64,000 nt of DNA from Corticimicrobacter sp040137905 (GTDB taxonomy: Bacteria; Pseudomonadota; Gammaproteobacteria; Burkholderiales; Burkholderiaceae_B): positions 1 to 64,000 of the forward strand of contig NZ_JBEFDG010000053.1 of the NCBI RefSeq assembly GCF_040137905.1, read 5' to 3'. Of the stretch, positions 44,560 to 53,644 are shown in pieces; position 1 is the first letter of the stretch, and each line of letters opens with the position of its first letter. A model generated the notes under the pieces. It did not search any database. It was not told where the DNA came from and saw only the letters and a program-made list of their open reading frames with translations. The translations under genes and the position numbers were made by a program.

Positions 44560-45051
44560 GTGAAAAAAATAATCGCTGCAGTTGCCCTGGCCGCCGTCGC
44601 CGGCGTGGCCGCCTGGTTCTTCCTGCCGGGCAAGACGCCGGCCCCCCAGGTCACGTTCAATCTCATGAATGGTCAGTCCGTCACGACTGACGACCTGCGC
44701 GGCAAGGTCACACTGGTCAAATTCTGGGCCACGAGTTGCGTCACCTGCGTCAAGCAGATGCCCGACAACATCGACTACTACAAAACCTATCACGACAAAG
44801 GCTTCGACATGATCGCCGTGGCCATGCGCTACGACCCGCCCAGCTATGTCGAGAACTTCATCGAGACGCGTCAACTGCCCTTTCCTGTGGCCCTCGACAA
44901 AAACGGCGAGCTGGCAGAGGCGTTCGGCGACATCCGGCTGACGCCCGTCGCTTTCCTGATCGATCGCCAGGGCAATATCGTCAAGCGCTACCTGGGCGAA
45001 TACGACAAAAAAGAATTCCTCGCCACGCTGGAAAAGGCGCTGGCAGGCTAA
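44560..45051 (+). CDS. TlpA-like membrane-anchored thioredoxin
   Basis: The 163-residue protein has an N-terminal membrane anchor (residues ~4-22) and a periplasmic thioredoxin fold. The redox motif is Cys60-Val-Thr-Cys63 within FWATSCVTCVKQMP, and the cis-Pro segment is RLTPVAFLID. This is the TlpA/ResA group of thiol reductases, often reducing apocytochrome c or other periplasmic partners. The start is GTG at 44560. It lies 25 bases after dolP. Confidence 0.9.
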   Translation: MKKIIAAVALAAVAGVAAWFFLPGKTPAPQVTFNLMNGQSVTTDDLRGKVTLVKFWATSCVTCVKQMPDNIDYYKTYHDKGFDMIAVAMRYDPPSYVENFIETRQLPFPVALDKNGELAEAFGDIRLTPVAFLIDRQGNIVKRYLGEYDKKEFLATLEKALAG

Positions 45052-45170
45052 CCGGGGCAGGCTCGCCCCAAGGGTGCCTGGCCCGGCCTCGGGCATCTGC
45101 CCCCACGCTAGTCGCTACGCCTCTGCACTGCTCTCCCCCAGGAGATGCTGTTTGTCTTGGACTGCCCGGT

Positions 45171-45202
45171 AAAAAAATGGCTGCCTCATGGGCAGCCATT
45201 TT
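45171..45202. terminator. Terminator after metQ, possibly shared with the thioredoxin gene
   Basis: A 12-bp stem AAAATGGCTGCC/GGCAGCCATTTT (45174-45202) with a TCATG loop is preceded by A7 on the plus strand. On the minus strand that reads as a U-tract after metQ. Confidence 0.8.
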
Positions 45203-45227
45203 CGATAGTTCACAAAGAACTAGGCCA

Positions 45228-46016
45228 TCAGAACGCCGGCACGACAGCGCCCTTGTACTTTTCCAGGATGAAAGCCTTGACCTCGGGCGAATGCAGCACC
45301 TCGATCAGGGTCTGCACATCGGCACTGTCCTTGTTGTCGGGACGTGCTGCCACCAGGTTGGCATAGGGCGAATCCGAACCTTCGATCAGCAGGGCATCGG
45401 TGGTCGGGACCAGGCCGGCTTCCAGCGCATAATTGGTATTGATCAGCGCGACATCCACGTCTTCCAGCACGCGCGGCAGCGTGGCGGCCTCAAGCTCGCG
45501 GAACTTCAGCTTGCGGGGATTCTCGGCCACGTCGCGGGCCGTCGCCAGGATGTTGGACGGGTCCTTGAGGGTAATCAGCCCGGCTTTCTGCAGCAGGAGC
45601 AGCGCCCGGCCGCCGTTCGAGGGATCGTTGGGAATCGCCACGGTCGCACCATCCTTCAACTCGGCAAGATCCTTGATCTTGCGCGAGTAGATGCCGAACG
45701 GCTCGACATGGACCAGGCCGACGCTGACCAGATCCGTGCCACGATCCTTGTTGAAAGTATCGAGATAGGGCTGGTGCTGGAAAAAATTGACGTCCAGTTG
45801 CTTCTCGAAGACCTGCAGGTTGGGCTGCACATAGTCATTGAAGACCTTGATGTCCAGTTCGACGCCCTGCTTGGCCAGCTCGGGCTTGGCAAACTCCAGG
45901 ATCTCCGCATGCGGTACCGGCGTTGCCGCCACCGACAACTTGCCGGCAAAACTGGCCGATGCGCTCACAGCCAGGACCGAGGCGCCCAGCGCCACCACGA
46001 GTTGCTTCAGTTTCAT
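45228..46016 (-). CDS. metQ: Methionine ABC transporter binding protein
   Basis: MetQ captures methionine in the periplasm for MetNI. The 262-residue precursor has a signal peptide (ending near SFAG) and the family motifs VAATPVPHAEIL, FFQHQPYLDTFN, IPNDPSNGGRALLLLQ and ALINTNYAL. Unlike E. coli MetQ, no lipobox cysteine is visible, so it may be soluble. GGGAG precedes the ATG at 46016. Confidence 0.94.
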   Translation of the reverse strand: MKLKQLVVALGASVLAVSASASFAGKLSVAATPVPHAEILEFAKPELAKQGVELDIKVFNDYVQPNLQVFEKQLDVNFFQHQPYLDTFNKDRGTDLVSVGLVHVEPFGIYSRKIKDLAELKDGATVAIPNDPSNGGRALLLLQKAGLITLKDPSNILATARDVAENPRKLKFRELEAATLPRVLEDVDVALINTNYALEAGLVPTTDALLIEGSDSPYANLVAARPDNKDSADVQTLIEVLHSPEVKAFILEKYKGAVVPAF

Positions 46017-46044
46017 AGGTTTCTCCCAAAAAATAAATAAAAAC

Positions 46045-46719
46045 TCACTTGCGCTTGAGCCTGACCACCAGCCAGTCACCAAATACCTGGGTCAACTGGA
46101 CCATCACGACCAGGATGGAAACGGTCACTACCATGACATCGGTCTGGTAGCGCTGATAACCGAAGCGCACGGCCAGGTCACCGAGGCCGCCACCGCCGAT
46201 CACCCCCGACATGGCCGAATAGCCCACCAGCGTAATGGCGGTCACGATCACCGCAGCCACGATAGCCGTCGTAGCCTCAGGCAGCAGTGCCCACCAGACG
46301 GTCTGCCCCGAGTCGGCACCCAGCGCCTGGCACGCCTCCATGACGCCCGGATCGAGCTCACGCAAGGCATTCTCGACCAGGCGAGCGAAGAACGGTGCAG
46401 CACTCGCCACCAGCGGCGGCACCGAACCGGCCACACCCAGCGAGGTACCGGCCAGCATGCGGGTCAGCGGAATCATTACGATCAGCAGGATCAGGAACGG
46501 AACGGACCGCAGCACATTCACGCAAATGGACAGCAGACCGTACAGTGCACGGTTTTCCAGCATCTGCCCGCGTCCGGTCAGGAACAGCACCACCCCCAGC
46601 GGCAGACCGATCAATATCGTGAACAGCAGCGCCAGACCTGTCATGAGCAACGTGTCGCCGGTAGCTTCCAGGATCATCCACCAGTCCATGCCTGCCAGGG
46701 ATTGCCAGAATCCGCTCAT
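46045..46719 (-). CDS. metI: Methionine ABC transporter permease
   Basis: The 224-residue permease has five membrane helices and the MetI coupling loop VMEACQALGADSGQTVWWALLPEA (EAA-type). SVPFLILLIVMIPLTR and the GYSAMSGVIGGGGLGDLA segment are also family-specific. The start overlaps the metN stop as ATGA. Confidence 0.95.
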   Translation of the reverse strand: MSGFWQSLAGMDWWMILEATGDTLLMTGLALLFTILIGLPLGVVLFLTGRGQMLENRALYGLLSICVNVLRSVPFLILLIVMIPLTRMLAGTSLGVAGSVPPLVASAAPFFARLVENALRELDPGVMEACQALGADSGQTVWWALLPEATTAIVAAVIVTAITLVGYSAMSGVIGGGGLGDLAVRFGYQRYQTDVMVVTVSILVVMVQLTQVFGDWLVVRLKRK

Positions 46720-47729
46720 GCCTTCAACTCCTCGAATTCAACCCCTTCCCGCGCCAGCATCTCGGGGAGCTGGGCCAGTGCTGCATCGGTGCCGGACACG
46801 GCCAGCACCAACTGACCATAGGCCGTATTCTTGATCCGCCCCACCGAGCCCTGAAGGATACTGAGATCCAGTGCCAGGTCACGGCTGATCCGGCTCAACA
46901 CCGGCTGGGCAATGGCATCCTCGCGAAAGCTCAGTCTCACCAGGCGACCATTGACGCCATCGGCCAGCGCCTCCCAGCCCTGGGCATCGATACCGCTTTC
47001 GGCCAGCAGGGCCTGCGTGACTTCATGGCGTGGATGCAGGAAAACATCCACCACCGGTCCTTCCTCGACAATGCGCCCGCCTTCTATCACAGCCACCCGG
47101 TCGCAGATGCGCCGGATCACATCCATGCCATGCGTAATCAGCACAATGGTCAGGCCAAGCTGCTGGTTGATCTCCATCAGCAGCTTGAGAATGGCCTGCG
47201 TGGTTTCGGGATCCAGCGCCGACGTGGCTTCGTCGCACAGCAGGACCTCGGGACGATTGGCCAGGGCACGGGCGATCCCGACACGCTGGCGCTGGCCCCC
47301 CGACAGTTGGCGCGGATACTTGTGCTGCTGGCCTTCCAGGCCAACCAGCGCGAGCACCTCGGCAACCCGCTGCTCGGCTTCGCGGCGCGGCACCCCTGCC
47401 AGCCGCAGCGGGAAACGCACATTTTCGAATACGGTTCGGGAGTCCAGCAGGTTGAAATGCTGGAATACCATGCCTATGCGCTGGCGCAACCGCCTCAACG
47501 CAGCGCCCTGCAGCCCGGTAATGTCTTCGCCGCCGATATGCACGCTGCCCGTATCGGGGCGCTCCAGCAGATTGATCATGCGGATGAGCGTGCTTTTCCC
47601 GGCACCGGACCGACCGATGATACCGAACACCTCGCCCTTGCGGACCTGCAGGCTGACACCCGCCAGCGCAGCATGCACCCCGCCATCCGGCGTGCGGTAA
47701 TGCTTGGTGAGATGCGACAGTTCAATCAC
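46716..47729 (-). CDS. metN: Methionine ABC transporter ATPase
   Basis: The 337-residue ATPase has Walker A GRSGAGKS, signature LSGGQRQRVGIARAL, Walker B VLLCDEATSALD and a C-terminal NIL domain (last ~80 residues) that senses methionine for trans-inhibition. It is the first gene of the metNIQ operon. The 243-base gap upstream (47730-47972) holds no gene but an AT-rich inverted repeat. Confidence 0.96.
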   Translation of the reverse strand: MIELSHLTKHYRTPDGGVHAALAGVSLQVRKGEVFGIIGRSGAGKSTLIRMINLLERPDTGSVHIGGEDITGLQGAALRRLRQRIGMVFQHFNLLDSRTVFENVRFPLRLAGVPRREAEQRVAEVLALVGLEGQQHKYPRQLSGGQRQRVGIARALANRPEVLLCDEATSALDPETTQAILKLLMEINQQLGLTIVLITHGMDVIRRICDRVAVIEGGRIVEEGPVVDVFLHPRHEVTQALLAESGIDAQGWEALADGVNGRLVRLSFREDAIAQPVLSRISRDLALDLSILQGSVGRIKNTAYGQLVLAVSGTDAALAQLPEMLAREGVEFEELKA

Positions 47730-47796
47730 GGCGGTTCAACCTCGTTGCGTACCCGGGAAAATCCCGAGAGCCTTGATCGGCAGATAAATATATAGT

Positions 47797-47839
47797 TATT
47801 TCAATCGTCATTCTTATATATTAAAGCTATATTGAAATA
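47797..47839. repeat. AT-rich inverted repeat upstream of metNIQ and argB
   Basis: Nine-base arms TATTTCAAT (47797-47805) and ATTGAAATA (47831-47839) are separated by 25 AT-rich bases, in the shared promoter region of metN and argB. It could be a pair of operator half-sites; no known consensus fits well. Confidence 0.4.
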
Positions 47840-47972
47840 TGGATGCGACGCTGATTCCAGCGTGCCTCGTGCAGTGCGCCGCTGCCACAGGCCCCTATCG
47901 CACAGCCGGCTTCACTGGCTACAATGACCGTTCCCGATTCTGACTGATCATGCACCCGGAGTCTTCGCCGAC

Positions 47973-48896
47973 ATGAGCACTTCTTCCGTTCCCGACAGCG
48001 CCGACCTTTTGACCACTGCCACGCTGGCGTCCAGGCTCAAGGCCGATGTGCTTGCCGAAGCGTTGCCGTATATCCGCCGTTTTCACAACAAGACCATCGT
48101 CATCAAATACGGCGGCAATGCCATGACCGACGAACGGCTGCAGCGCAGTTTCGCACATGACGTCGTGATGCTCAAACTGGTCGGACTCAAGCCGGTGGTC
48201 GTGCACGGTGGCGGCCCGCAGATCGACGCCGCACTGCAACGCGTCGGCAAGCAGAGCAGCTTCATCCAGGGCATGCGCGTGACCGATGCCGAGACCGTCG
48301 AAGTCGTCGAATGGGTGCTGGGCGGCCAGGTGCAACAAGACATCGTCATGATGATCAACGAGGCCGGCGGCAAGGCCGTAGGACTGACCGGCAAGGACGG
48401 CGGTCTGATCCAGGCCCGCAAGAAACTGATGCCCAGCAAGGAAAATCCTGGCGAACTGATCGATATCGGTTATGTAGGCGAAATCTCGCAAGTCGAACCG
48501 GCCGTCGTGAAAGCGCTGCAGGATGACCAGTTCATTCCGGTCATCTCCCCCATCGGCTTCGGCGAAGACGGCATGGCCTACAACATCAATGCCGACCTCG
48601 TGGCCGGCAAGATGGCCGAAGTGCTGGGCGCAGAGAAGTTGCTCATGATGACCAACATCCCTGGCGTGATGGACAAGGCCGGCAACCTCCTGACCGGACT
48701 GTCGGCTCGCGAGATCCATGCGATGTTCGAGGATGGCACCATCTCCGGGGGCATGCTGCCCAAACTGGCCTCGGCACTCGAGGCTGCCAGCAACGGCGTC
48801 AATTCAGTCCACATTGTCGACGGTCGTGTCGAACACTGCCTGCTGCTCGAGATCCTGACCGACCGCGGCGTCGGCACCATGATCCGCGCAGGCTGA
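47973..48896 (+). CDS. argB: Acetylglutamate kinase
   Basis: ArgB phosphorylates N-acetylglutamate in arginine synthesis. The 307-residue product has IVIKYGGNAM, VVVHGGGPQIDAAL, the NADLVAGKMAEVLGAEKLLMMT segment, and GGMLPKLASALEAASNGV, with GGRV(E)-like HIVDGRVEH at the end. The catalytic lysines and glycine-rich loop are intact. Confidence 0.97.
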   Translation: MSTSSVPDSADLLTTATLASRLKADVLAEALPYIRRFHNKTIVIKYGGNAMTDERLQRSFAHDVVMLKLVGLKPVVVHGGGPQIDAALQRVGKQSSFIQGMRVTDAETVEVVEWVLGGQVQQDIVMMINEAGGKAVGLTGKDGGLIQARKKLMPSKENPGELIDIGYVGEISQVEPAVVKALQDDQFIPVISPIGFGEDGMAYNINADLVAGKMAEVLGAEKLLMMTNIPGVMDKAGNLLTGLSAREIHAMFEDGTISGGMLPKLASALEAASNGVNSVHIVDGRVEHCLLLEILTDRGVGTMIRAG

Positions 48897-48905
48897 CAGC
48901 CCGGC

Positions 48906-49721
48906 ATGCCCGTCACGTCGAATCGGCCGCGCACACAATCATCCGGGGCGCTCGTGCGCGGTCCGGAACGAACCCTGGCAGGGCCGCCCAGACGCCTGCG
49001 AGCCAATCGCATCGCCAGCAATGGTACGCATGCCAAATCGGGCAGCGGCCCGGTCTGGCTGTTCGACCTGGACAACACGCTGCACGACACCTCGCATGCG
49101 ATTTTCCCGCAGATAGACCGGCACATGACACAGGCGGTGCAGTCCATGCTGCAGGTCGACGAAGCGCAGGCGCATATCCTGCGTGAGCGCTACTGGCGTC
49201 GCTACGGTGCCACCATGATCGGCATGGTGCGCCATCATGGCGTCGATGCCCGTGAATTCCTGGCACGCAGCCACGGTTTCGACATTCCACCCCTTATACG
49301 GGCCGAGCGCGACCTGCCACGCCTGCTCTCGCGCCTGCCCGGGCGCCGCATCCTGCTGACCAATGCGCCGCTCTGCTACGCCACGACCGTGCTGCGCCAC
49401 CTGGGCATCCTGCACCTGTTCGACAGTCTGTGGGGCATCGAGGAGATGCAGTTGCACGGCCAGTTCCGGCCCAAGCCCTCGCGCAGCATGCTGCGCCACG
49501 TGCTGGCCCGTGAGGGTATCGAGTCACACCACGCCGTCCTGGTCGAGGATACGCTGGACAACCTTCGTGCCGCCCGTGCCACCGGCATGGGCACGGTCTA
49601 CATCCATCACCCACATACCCCTTTCGGTGGCAAGCATCACAGACGACCTGGCTACGTCGATCTGCGCATCAATAATCTGCGGCAACTGCTGCTGCACGCA
49701 TCCGCCCGTTTCCTCGTCTGA
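48906..49721 (+). CDS. HAD-family pyrimidine 5'-nucleotidase
   Basis: The HAD hydrolase of the SDT1/pyrimidine-5'-nucleotidase group shows motif I WLFDLDNTLHD, a helical cap with RERYWRRYGATMIGM, motif II ILLTNAP and motif IV VLVEDTLDNL. Linkage to argB is common in betaproteobacteria. The first ~50 residues are basic, poorly conserved and may not be translated. It probably removes phosphate from UMP/CMP-type nucleotides. Confidence 0.87.
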   Translation: MPVTSNRPRTQSSGALVRGPERTLAGPPRRLRANRIASNGTHAKSGSGPVWLFDLDNTLHDTSHAIFPQIDRHMTQAVQSMLQVDEAQAHILRERYWRRYGATMIGMVRHHGVDAREFLARSHGFDIPPLIRAERDLPRLLSRLPGRRILLTNAPLCYATTVLRHLGILHLFDSLWGIEEMQLHGQFRPKPSRSMLRHVLAREGIESHHAVLVEDTLDNLRAARATGMGTVYIHHPHTPFGGKHHRRPGYVDLRINNLRQLLLHASARFLV

Positions 49722-49779
49722 CCACCCGCCAGCCCATCCGGGCAGGCATTGATGGAGGTATTGTTTTGCCCACCAACAA

Positions 49780-49797
49780 GAATGATTCTCCATTCTA
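49780..49797. promoter_or_regulatory. Palindrome upstream of the DASS transporter gene
   Basis: AGAATG-ATTCTC-CATTCT forms perfect 6-base arms around a 6-base centre, 118 bases before the transporter start. It may be an operator. The match to a Fur box is poor. Confidence 0.3.
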
Positions 49798-49914
49798 ATT
49801 TCCACACATTTTTTCAGGGTTTTCCCTTAATCACGGTTATACTGTAACCATCGTTTTCATCAACGGGACAGGCCTCACAAAGGCTGCCACCCAGTGCATC
49901 ACGAGAGACCGACC

Positions 49915-51408
49915 ATGTTAAACATGCTCAGATACTTCAGAGAAGCCGTACCATTCAAGTTCTGGCCGGCCACCATCACCACCCTCGTCCTTTTTGCCCT
50001 GTTGCTGGTGCCTACACCAGAAGGCTTGACGCCAAAATCCTGGGCCTTGCTGGCCATTTTCATCACCACCATCGTCGCCATCATCCTGAAGGTCATGGTG
50101 ATCGGCGTGATGTCGATGATGGCCATCATGATCATCTCGCTGTCGCAGGTCACGGCAGATTCGTCCAAGGCTGCCATCGCCGATGCGCTGAGCAGCTTCT
50201 CCAGCCCGCTGATCTGGCTGATCGTGGTCTCCATCCTGATATCGCGCGGCCTGAAGAAAACCGGCCTGGGTGCCCGCATCGGCTACATCTTCATTTCGCT
50301 CCTGGGCAAGCGCACCATCGGTATCGGCTACGGCCTGGCCGTCTGCGAACTGTTGCTGGCCCCTTTCACGCCCAGCAATACGGCACGTGGCGGCGGTATC
50401 GTCCACCCGATCATGCGTTCGATTGCCAATGCCTTCGATTCCGACCCGGAAAAAGGCACGCAGGGCAAGATCGGTACCTATCTGGCTCTGGTCAACTACC
50501 ACGCCAACCCGATCACTTCGGCCATGTTCATCACGGCCACGGCACCCAACCCGCTGGTCGTGGACTTCGTCGCCAAGGCCACCAACAACGACTTCCACCT
50601 ATCGTGGGGCACCTGGGCACTGTGCATGCTGCTGCCCGGTCTGGTCGCCATCCTGCTGATGCCCATCATCATCTATTTCCTGGCCCCCCCGGAAATCAAG
50701 CACACGCCCAACGCTGTCACCTTCGCCAAGGATGAGTTGCGCAAGCTGGGCAAGCTCCGTCCGCCAGAAATCGTCATGATGTCGGTCTTCATCCTGCTGC
50801 TGGTGCTGTGGGCAGACGTTCCCGCCATGCTGTTTGGCCCGGCCTTCAAGATCGATGCCACCGTCGTCGCCCTGCTCGGCCTGTTCCTGCTGCTGCTCAC
50901 CGGCACCATCACCTGGGATGACGTGCTCAGCGAAAAAAGCGCCTGGGATACCCTGATCTGGTTCGGTGCGCTGGTCATGATGGCCGGCCAGCTCAACAAG
51001 CACGGCGTGATCTCGTGGTTCTCCGAAGGCCTGCGCAGCGGCATCGTCAGCAGCGGCATGAGCTGGGAAATGGCCGCCTCCGTGCTGGTCCTGATCTTCC
51101 TGTTCTCGCACTATTTCTTCGCCAGCACGACCGCCCACATCAGCGCCATGATGCTGGCCTTCCTGACTGTCGGCGTCAGCCTGATTCCGCCCGAGTATGT
51201 CAATGTATTCATGCTGATCATGGCGGCATCGTCCTGCATCATGATGACGCTCACCCACTATGCCACGGGCACCTCGCCGATCATCTTCGGCAGTGGCTAC
51301 GTGACCATGGGCAAATGGTGGCAGGTCGGCTTCGTAATGGCAGTCTGCGAACTGATCATCTTCGCCGTCGTCGGCGGGATCTGGTGGAAGGTGCTCGGCT
51401 ACTGGTGA
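49915..51408 (+). CDS. DASS-family dicarboxylate/anion transporter
   Basis: This 497-residue inner-membrane protein has about 12 hydrophobic helices and the DASS/SLC13 substrate motifs SNTARGG (154-160) and a second loop with HYATGTSPIIFGSGY near the C-terminus. The closest recognisable group is the CitT/2-oxoglutarate-malate translocator branch, which exchanges or imports C4-C6 di- and tricarboxylates. The substrate is not certain. I start at 49915 rather than the GTG at 49894. Its stop overlaps the convergent moeB stop by 10 bases. Confidence 0.9.
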   Translation: MLNMLRYFREAVPFKFWPATITTLVLFALLLVPTPEGLTPKSWALLAIFITTIVAIILKVMVIGVMSMMAIMIISLSQVTADSSKAAIADALSSFSSPLIWLIVVSILISRGLKKTGLGARIGYIFISLLGKRTIGIGYGLAVCELLLAPFTPSNTARGGGIVHPIMRSIANAFDSDPEKGTQGKIGTYLALVNYHANPITSAMFITATAPNPLVVDFVAKATNNDFHLSWGTWALCMLLPGLVAILLMPIIIYFLAPPEIKHTPNAVTFAKDELRKLGKLRPPEIVMMSVFILLLVLWADVPAMLFGPAFKIDATVVALLGLFLLLLTGTITWDDVLSEKSAWDTLIWFGALVMMAGQLNKHGVISWFSEGLRSGIVSSGMSWEMAASVLVLIFLFSHYFFASTTAHISAMMLAFLTVGVSLIPPEYVNVFMLIMAASSCIMMTLTHYATGTSPIIFGSGYVTMGKWWQVGFVMAVCELIIFAVVGGIWWKVLGYW

Positions 51409-52151
51409 TATCCGCACACCGGACAGGCGGGGTCGCGTGCGACCCGCACTGTCCGCCACTGCATGCTGAACGCATCCAGCAGCAACAGACGGCCGGCCAG
51501 GGTATCGCCCACGCCGGCCATTATTTTGAGTGCTTCGGCAGCCTGCAGACTGCCTACGATGCCCACCAGGGGTGCAAATACCCCCGAGGTGGCGCAATTC
51601 AATTCCACCGCCTCCTCCGCCTCCGGAAACAGACAGTGATAGCAGGGCGCATCGTCGCGCCGCATGTCGAAGACGCTGACCTGCCCATCGAAACGGATCG
51701 CCGCACCTGACACCAGCGGCTTGCGACAGGTCACGCAGGCACGATTGATGGCGTGCCGCGTGGCGAAGTTATCGGTACAGTCGAGTACGACATCGGCCTG
51801 GCGCACCTGTTCCAGCAGCACTTCGCCAGACAGGCGCTCGACCAGCGCCACCACCTCGATCTCGGGATTGAGCGCCTGCAGCATCGTACGCCCTGACTCG
51901 GCCTTGTGAAGCCCGAGTCGGTCCGTCGTATGCAGGATCTGCCGCTGCAGGTTGCTCAGTTCGACCCGGTCATCATCGGCCAGCACCAGACGGCGCACAC
52001 CCGACGCCGCCAGATAGGCCGCCGCAGGAGAACCCAGACCACCCGCCCCTATGATCAGGGCGCTGGCAGCGCAGACTTTTTCCTGCGCCTCGTAGCCGAA
52101 TTCGTCCAGCAGGATGTGCCGGGCGTAGCGCAGCAGTTGCTGATCGTTCAT
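51399..52151 (-). CDS. moeB: Molybdopterin-synthase adenylyltransferase (MoeB/ThiF family)
   Basis: MoeB adenylates the C-terminus of MoaD for molybdopterin synthesis; ThiF does the same for ThiS. The 250-residue product has the nucleotide site GAGGLG (35-40), ELSNLQRQILH, the DCTDNFATRHAIN segment and zinc-binding pairs CYHC and CPVC. The NCATSGV segment carries the conserved Cys region. It starts by ATGA overlap with ctpA. ThiF or HesA function cannot be fully excluded. Confidence 0.9.
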   Translation of the reverse strand: MNDQQLLRYARHILLDEFGYEAQEKVCAASALIIGAGGLGSPAAAYLAASGVRRLVLADDDRVELSNLQRQILHTTDRLGLHKAESGRTMLQALNPEIEVVALVERLSGEVLLEQVRQADVVLDCTDNFATRHAINRACVTCRKPLVSGAAIRFDGQVSVFDMRRDDAPCYHCLFPEAEEAVELNCATSGVFAPLVGIVGSLQAAEALKIMAGVGDTLAGRLLLLDAFSMQWRTVRVARDPACPVCGYHQ

Positions 52152-53596
52152 TGCCCGGGTTGCGACTGCACCCCTTCGGGCGTGACACGCAGCCGCTCGA
52201 CCTTGCCAGTTTCGCCGTGGGCCTCATGGCTTGCCACGTCGGCACGACGACGCGGCTTGGCCTCTTCGAGCGGCTTGCCCTTGAGGTGATTGAGCGCCTG
52301 GCGCAACTGGAAGTCATCGTCACCACCCAGCTCGAACGGCTGCGGCATTTCGAACTCGTCCCAGGGGATTTCCGACGTCGTGCTTTCTTCCTCGATCTGC
52401 TGGTTGGACAGGTGCTTGCGCAGATCGGCCTCACGACGAATGATGAACAGGTCGCCCTCGGCCGTATCCGGCACGGTGATGTCCGGCTCGATGCCGGTTG
52501 CCTGGATGGAGCGGCCCGCCGGTGTGTAGTAGCGCGACGTGGTCAGCTTGATGGCCGTATCCTCGCTGATCGGCAGGATGACCTGTACCGACCCCTTGCC
52601 GAAGCTGCGGTTGCCCATGACGGTGGCGCGCTTGTAGTCCTGCAGGGCACCGGCCACGATCTCGGAAGCCGAGGCCGAGCCGACATTGACCAGCACCACC
52701 ATCGGCACGGTCTTGGCCCAGGCCGGCAGGTCCGACAGGTAATCGCTGCGGCCGCGGGCGTAATCCGCAGGCGATGCCATGTAGCGATACTGCGAGTCGG
52801 GTGCGCGGCCGTCGGTGGAGACCACCAGCACATCCTTGTCAAGGAAGGCCGAAGAAACGCCGATGGCACTGCCCAGCAGGCCCCCCGGATCATTGCGCAG
52901 ATCGAGGATCAGCGCGCTGGGCGGCGTGGCAAAGCCCTTGAGGTGCTGGACCAGGTCGTTGCCGGTCTTTTCCTGGAACTGGGCGATGCGGACATAGGCC
53001 ACATTGTCATCCAGCAACTTGCTGCGCACACTGCGTACATTGATGATGGCACGCTCGAGCGTGACTTCAAGCGGCTGGGCCAGACCCTCGCGCATGATGG
53101 TCAGTCGGATCTTGGTGCCGGGCTCGCCACGCATCAGCTTGACGGCATCGGTCAGCGCCAGCCCCTTGGTGGAGTTGCCGTCGATACGCACGATCAGGTC
53201 GCCGGCACGGATATCGGCACGAGCGGCCGGCGTATCCTCGATGGGCGAAATGACCTTGACGAAACCGTCCTCGGTGCCGACCTCGATCCCCAGGCCGCCG
53301 AACTGTCCCTGGGTCGAGTCCTGCATTTCCTTGAAGGCATCGGCATCGAGATAGGCCGAGTGGGGATCGAGATCCGACAGCATGCCGGAGATCGCGCCCT
53401 TGATCAGTTCCTTGTCTTCGACATCTTCGACATAGTTGTTCTTGATAGCGGCAAACACGCTGGAGAACTGCCTCAACTCATCCAGCGGCAAGGGTGCGCC
53501 ACGCTGCGCAACGGCGGAAATGCCCAGGCTGATCAGGACGCCTGCCAGTGCGCCAACGGCGATCAGGCCAAAATTCTTTGCTTTACGAGTGCCCAT
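52148..53596 (-). CDS. ctpA: C-terminal processing protease, S41 family
   Basis: This periplasmic serine protease trims proteins and controls peptidoglycan hydrolases. The 482-residue product has an N-terminal membrane anchor or signal (about residues 8-28) and a PDZ domain (GLGIEVG to VKLMRGEPG). The catalytic core has the Ser in NVGSASASEIVAGAL and the Lys in RSFGKGSVQ. The C-terminal ~100 residues are charged and low-complexity. GGGAAGG precedes the ATG at 53596. Adjacency to envC is common in proteobacteria. Confidence 0.94.
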   Translation of the reverse strand: MGTRKAKNFGLIAVGALAGVLISLGISAVAQRGAPLPLDELRQFSSVFAAIKNNYVEDVEDKELIKGAISGMLSDLDPHSAYLDADAFKEMQDSTQGQFGGLGIEVGTEDGFVKVISPIEDTPAARADIRAGDLIVRIDGNSTKGLALTDAVKLMRGEPGTKIRLTIMREGLAQPLEVTLERAIINVRSVRSKLLDDNVAYVRIAQFQEKTGNDLVQHLKGFATPPSALILDLRNDPGGLLGSAIGVSSAFLDKDVLVVSTDGRAPDSQYRYMASPADYARGRSDYLSDLPAWAKTVPMVVLVNVGSASASEIVAGALQDYKRATVMGNRSFGKGSVQVILPISEDTAIKLTTSRYYTPAGRSIQATGIEPDITVPDTAEGDLFIIRREADLRKHLSNQQIEEESTTSEIPWDEFEMPQPFELGGDDDFQLRQALNHLKGKPLEEAKPRRRADVASHEAHGETGKVERLRVTPEGVQSQPGQ

Positions 53597-53644
53597 GCAC
53601 CTTCCCGTATGAGTCAAACACAAATAGCCGCCGCGACATCGTCG

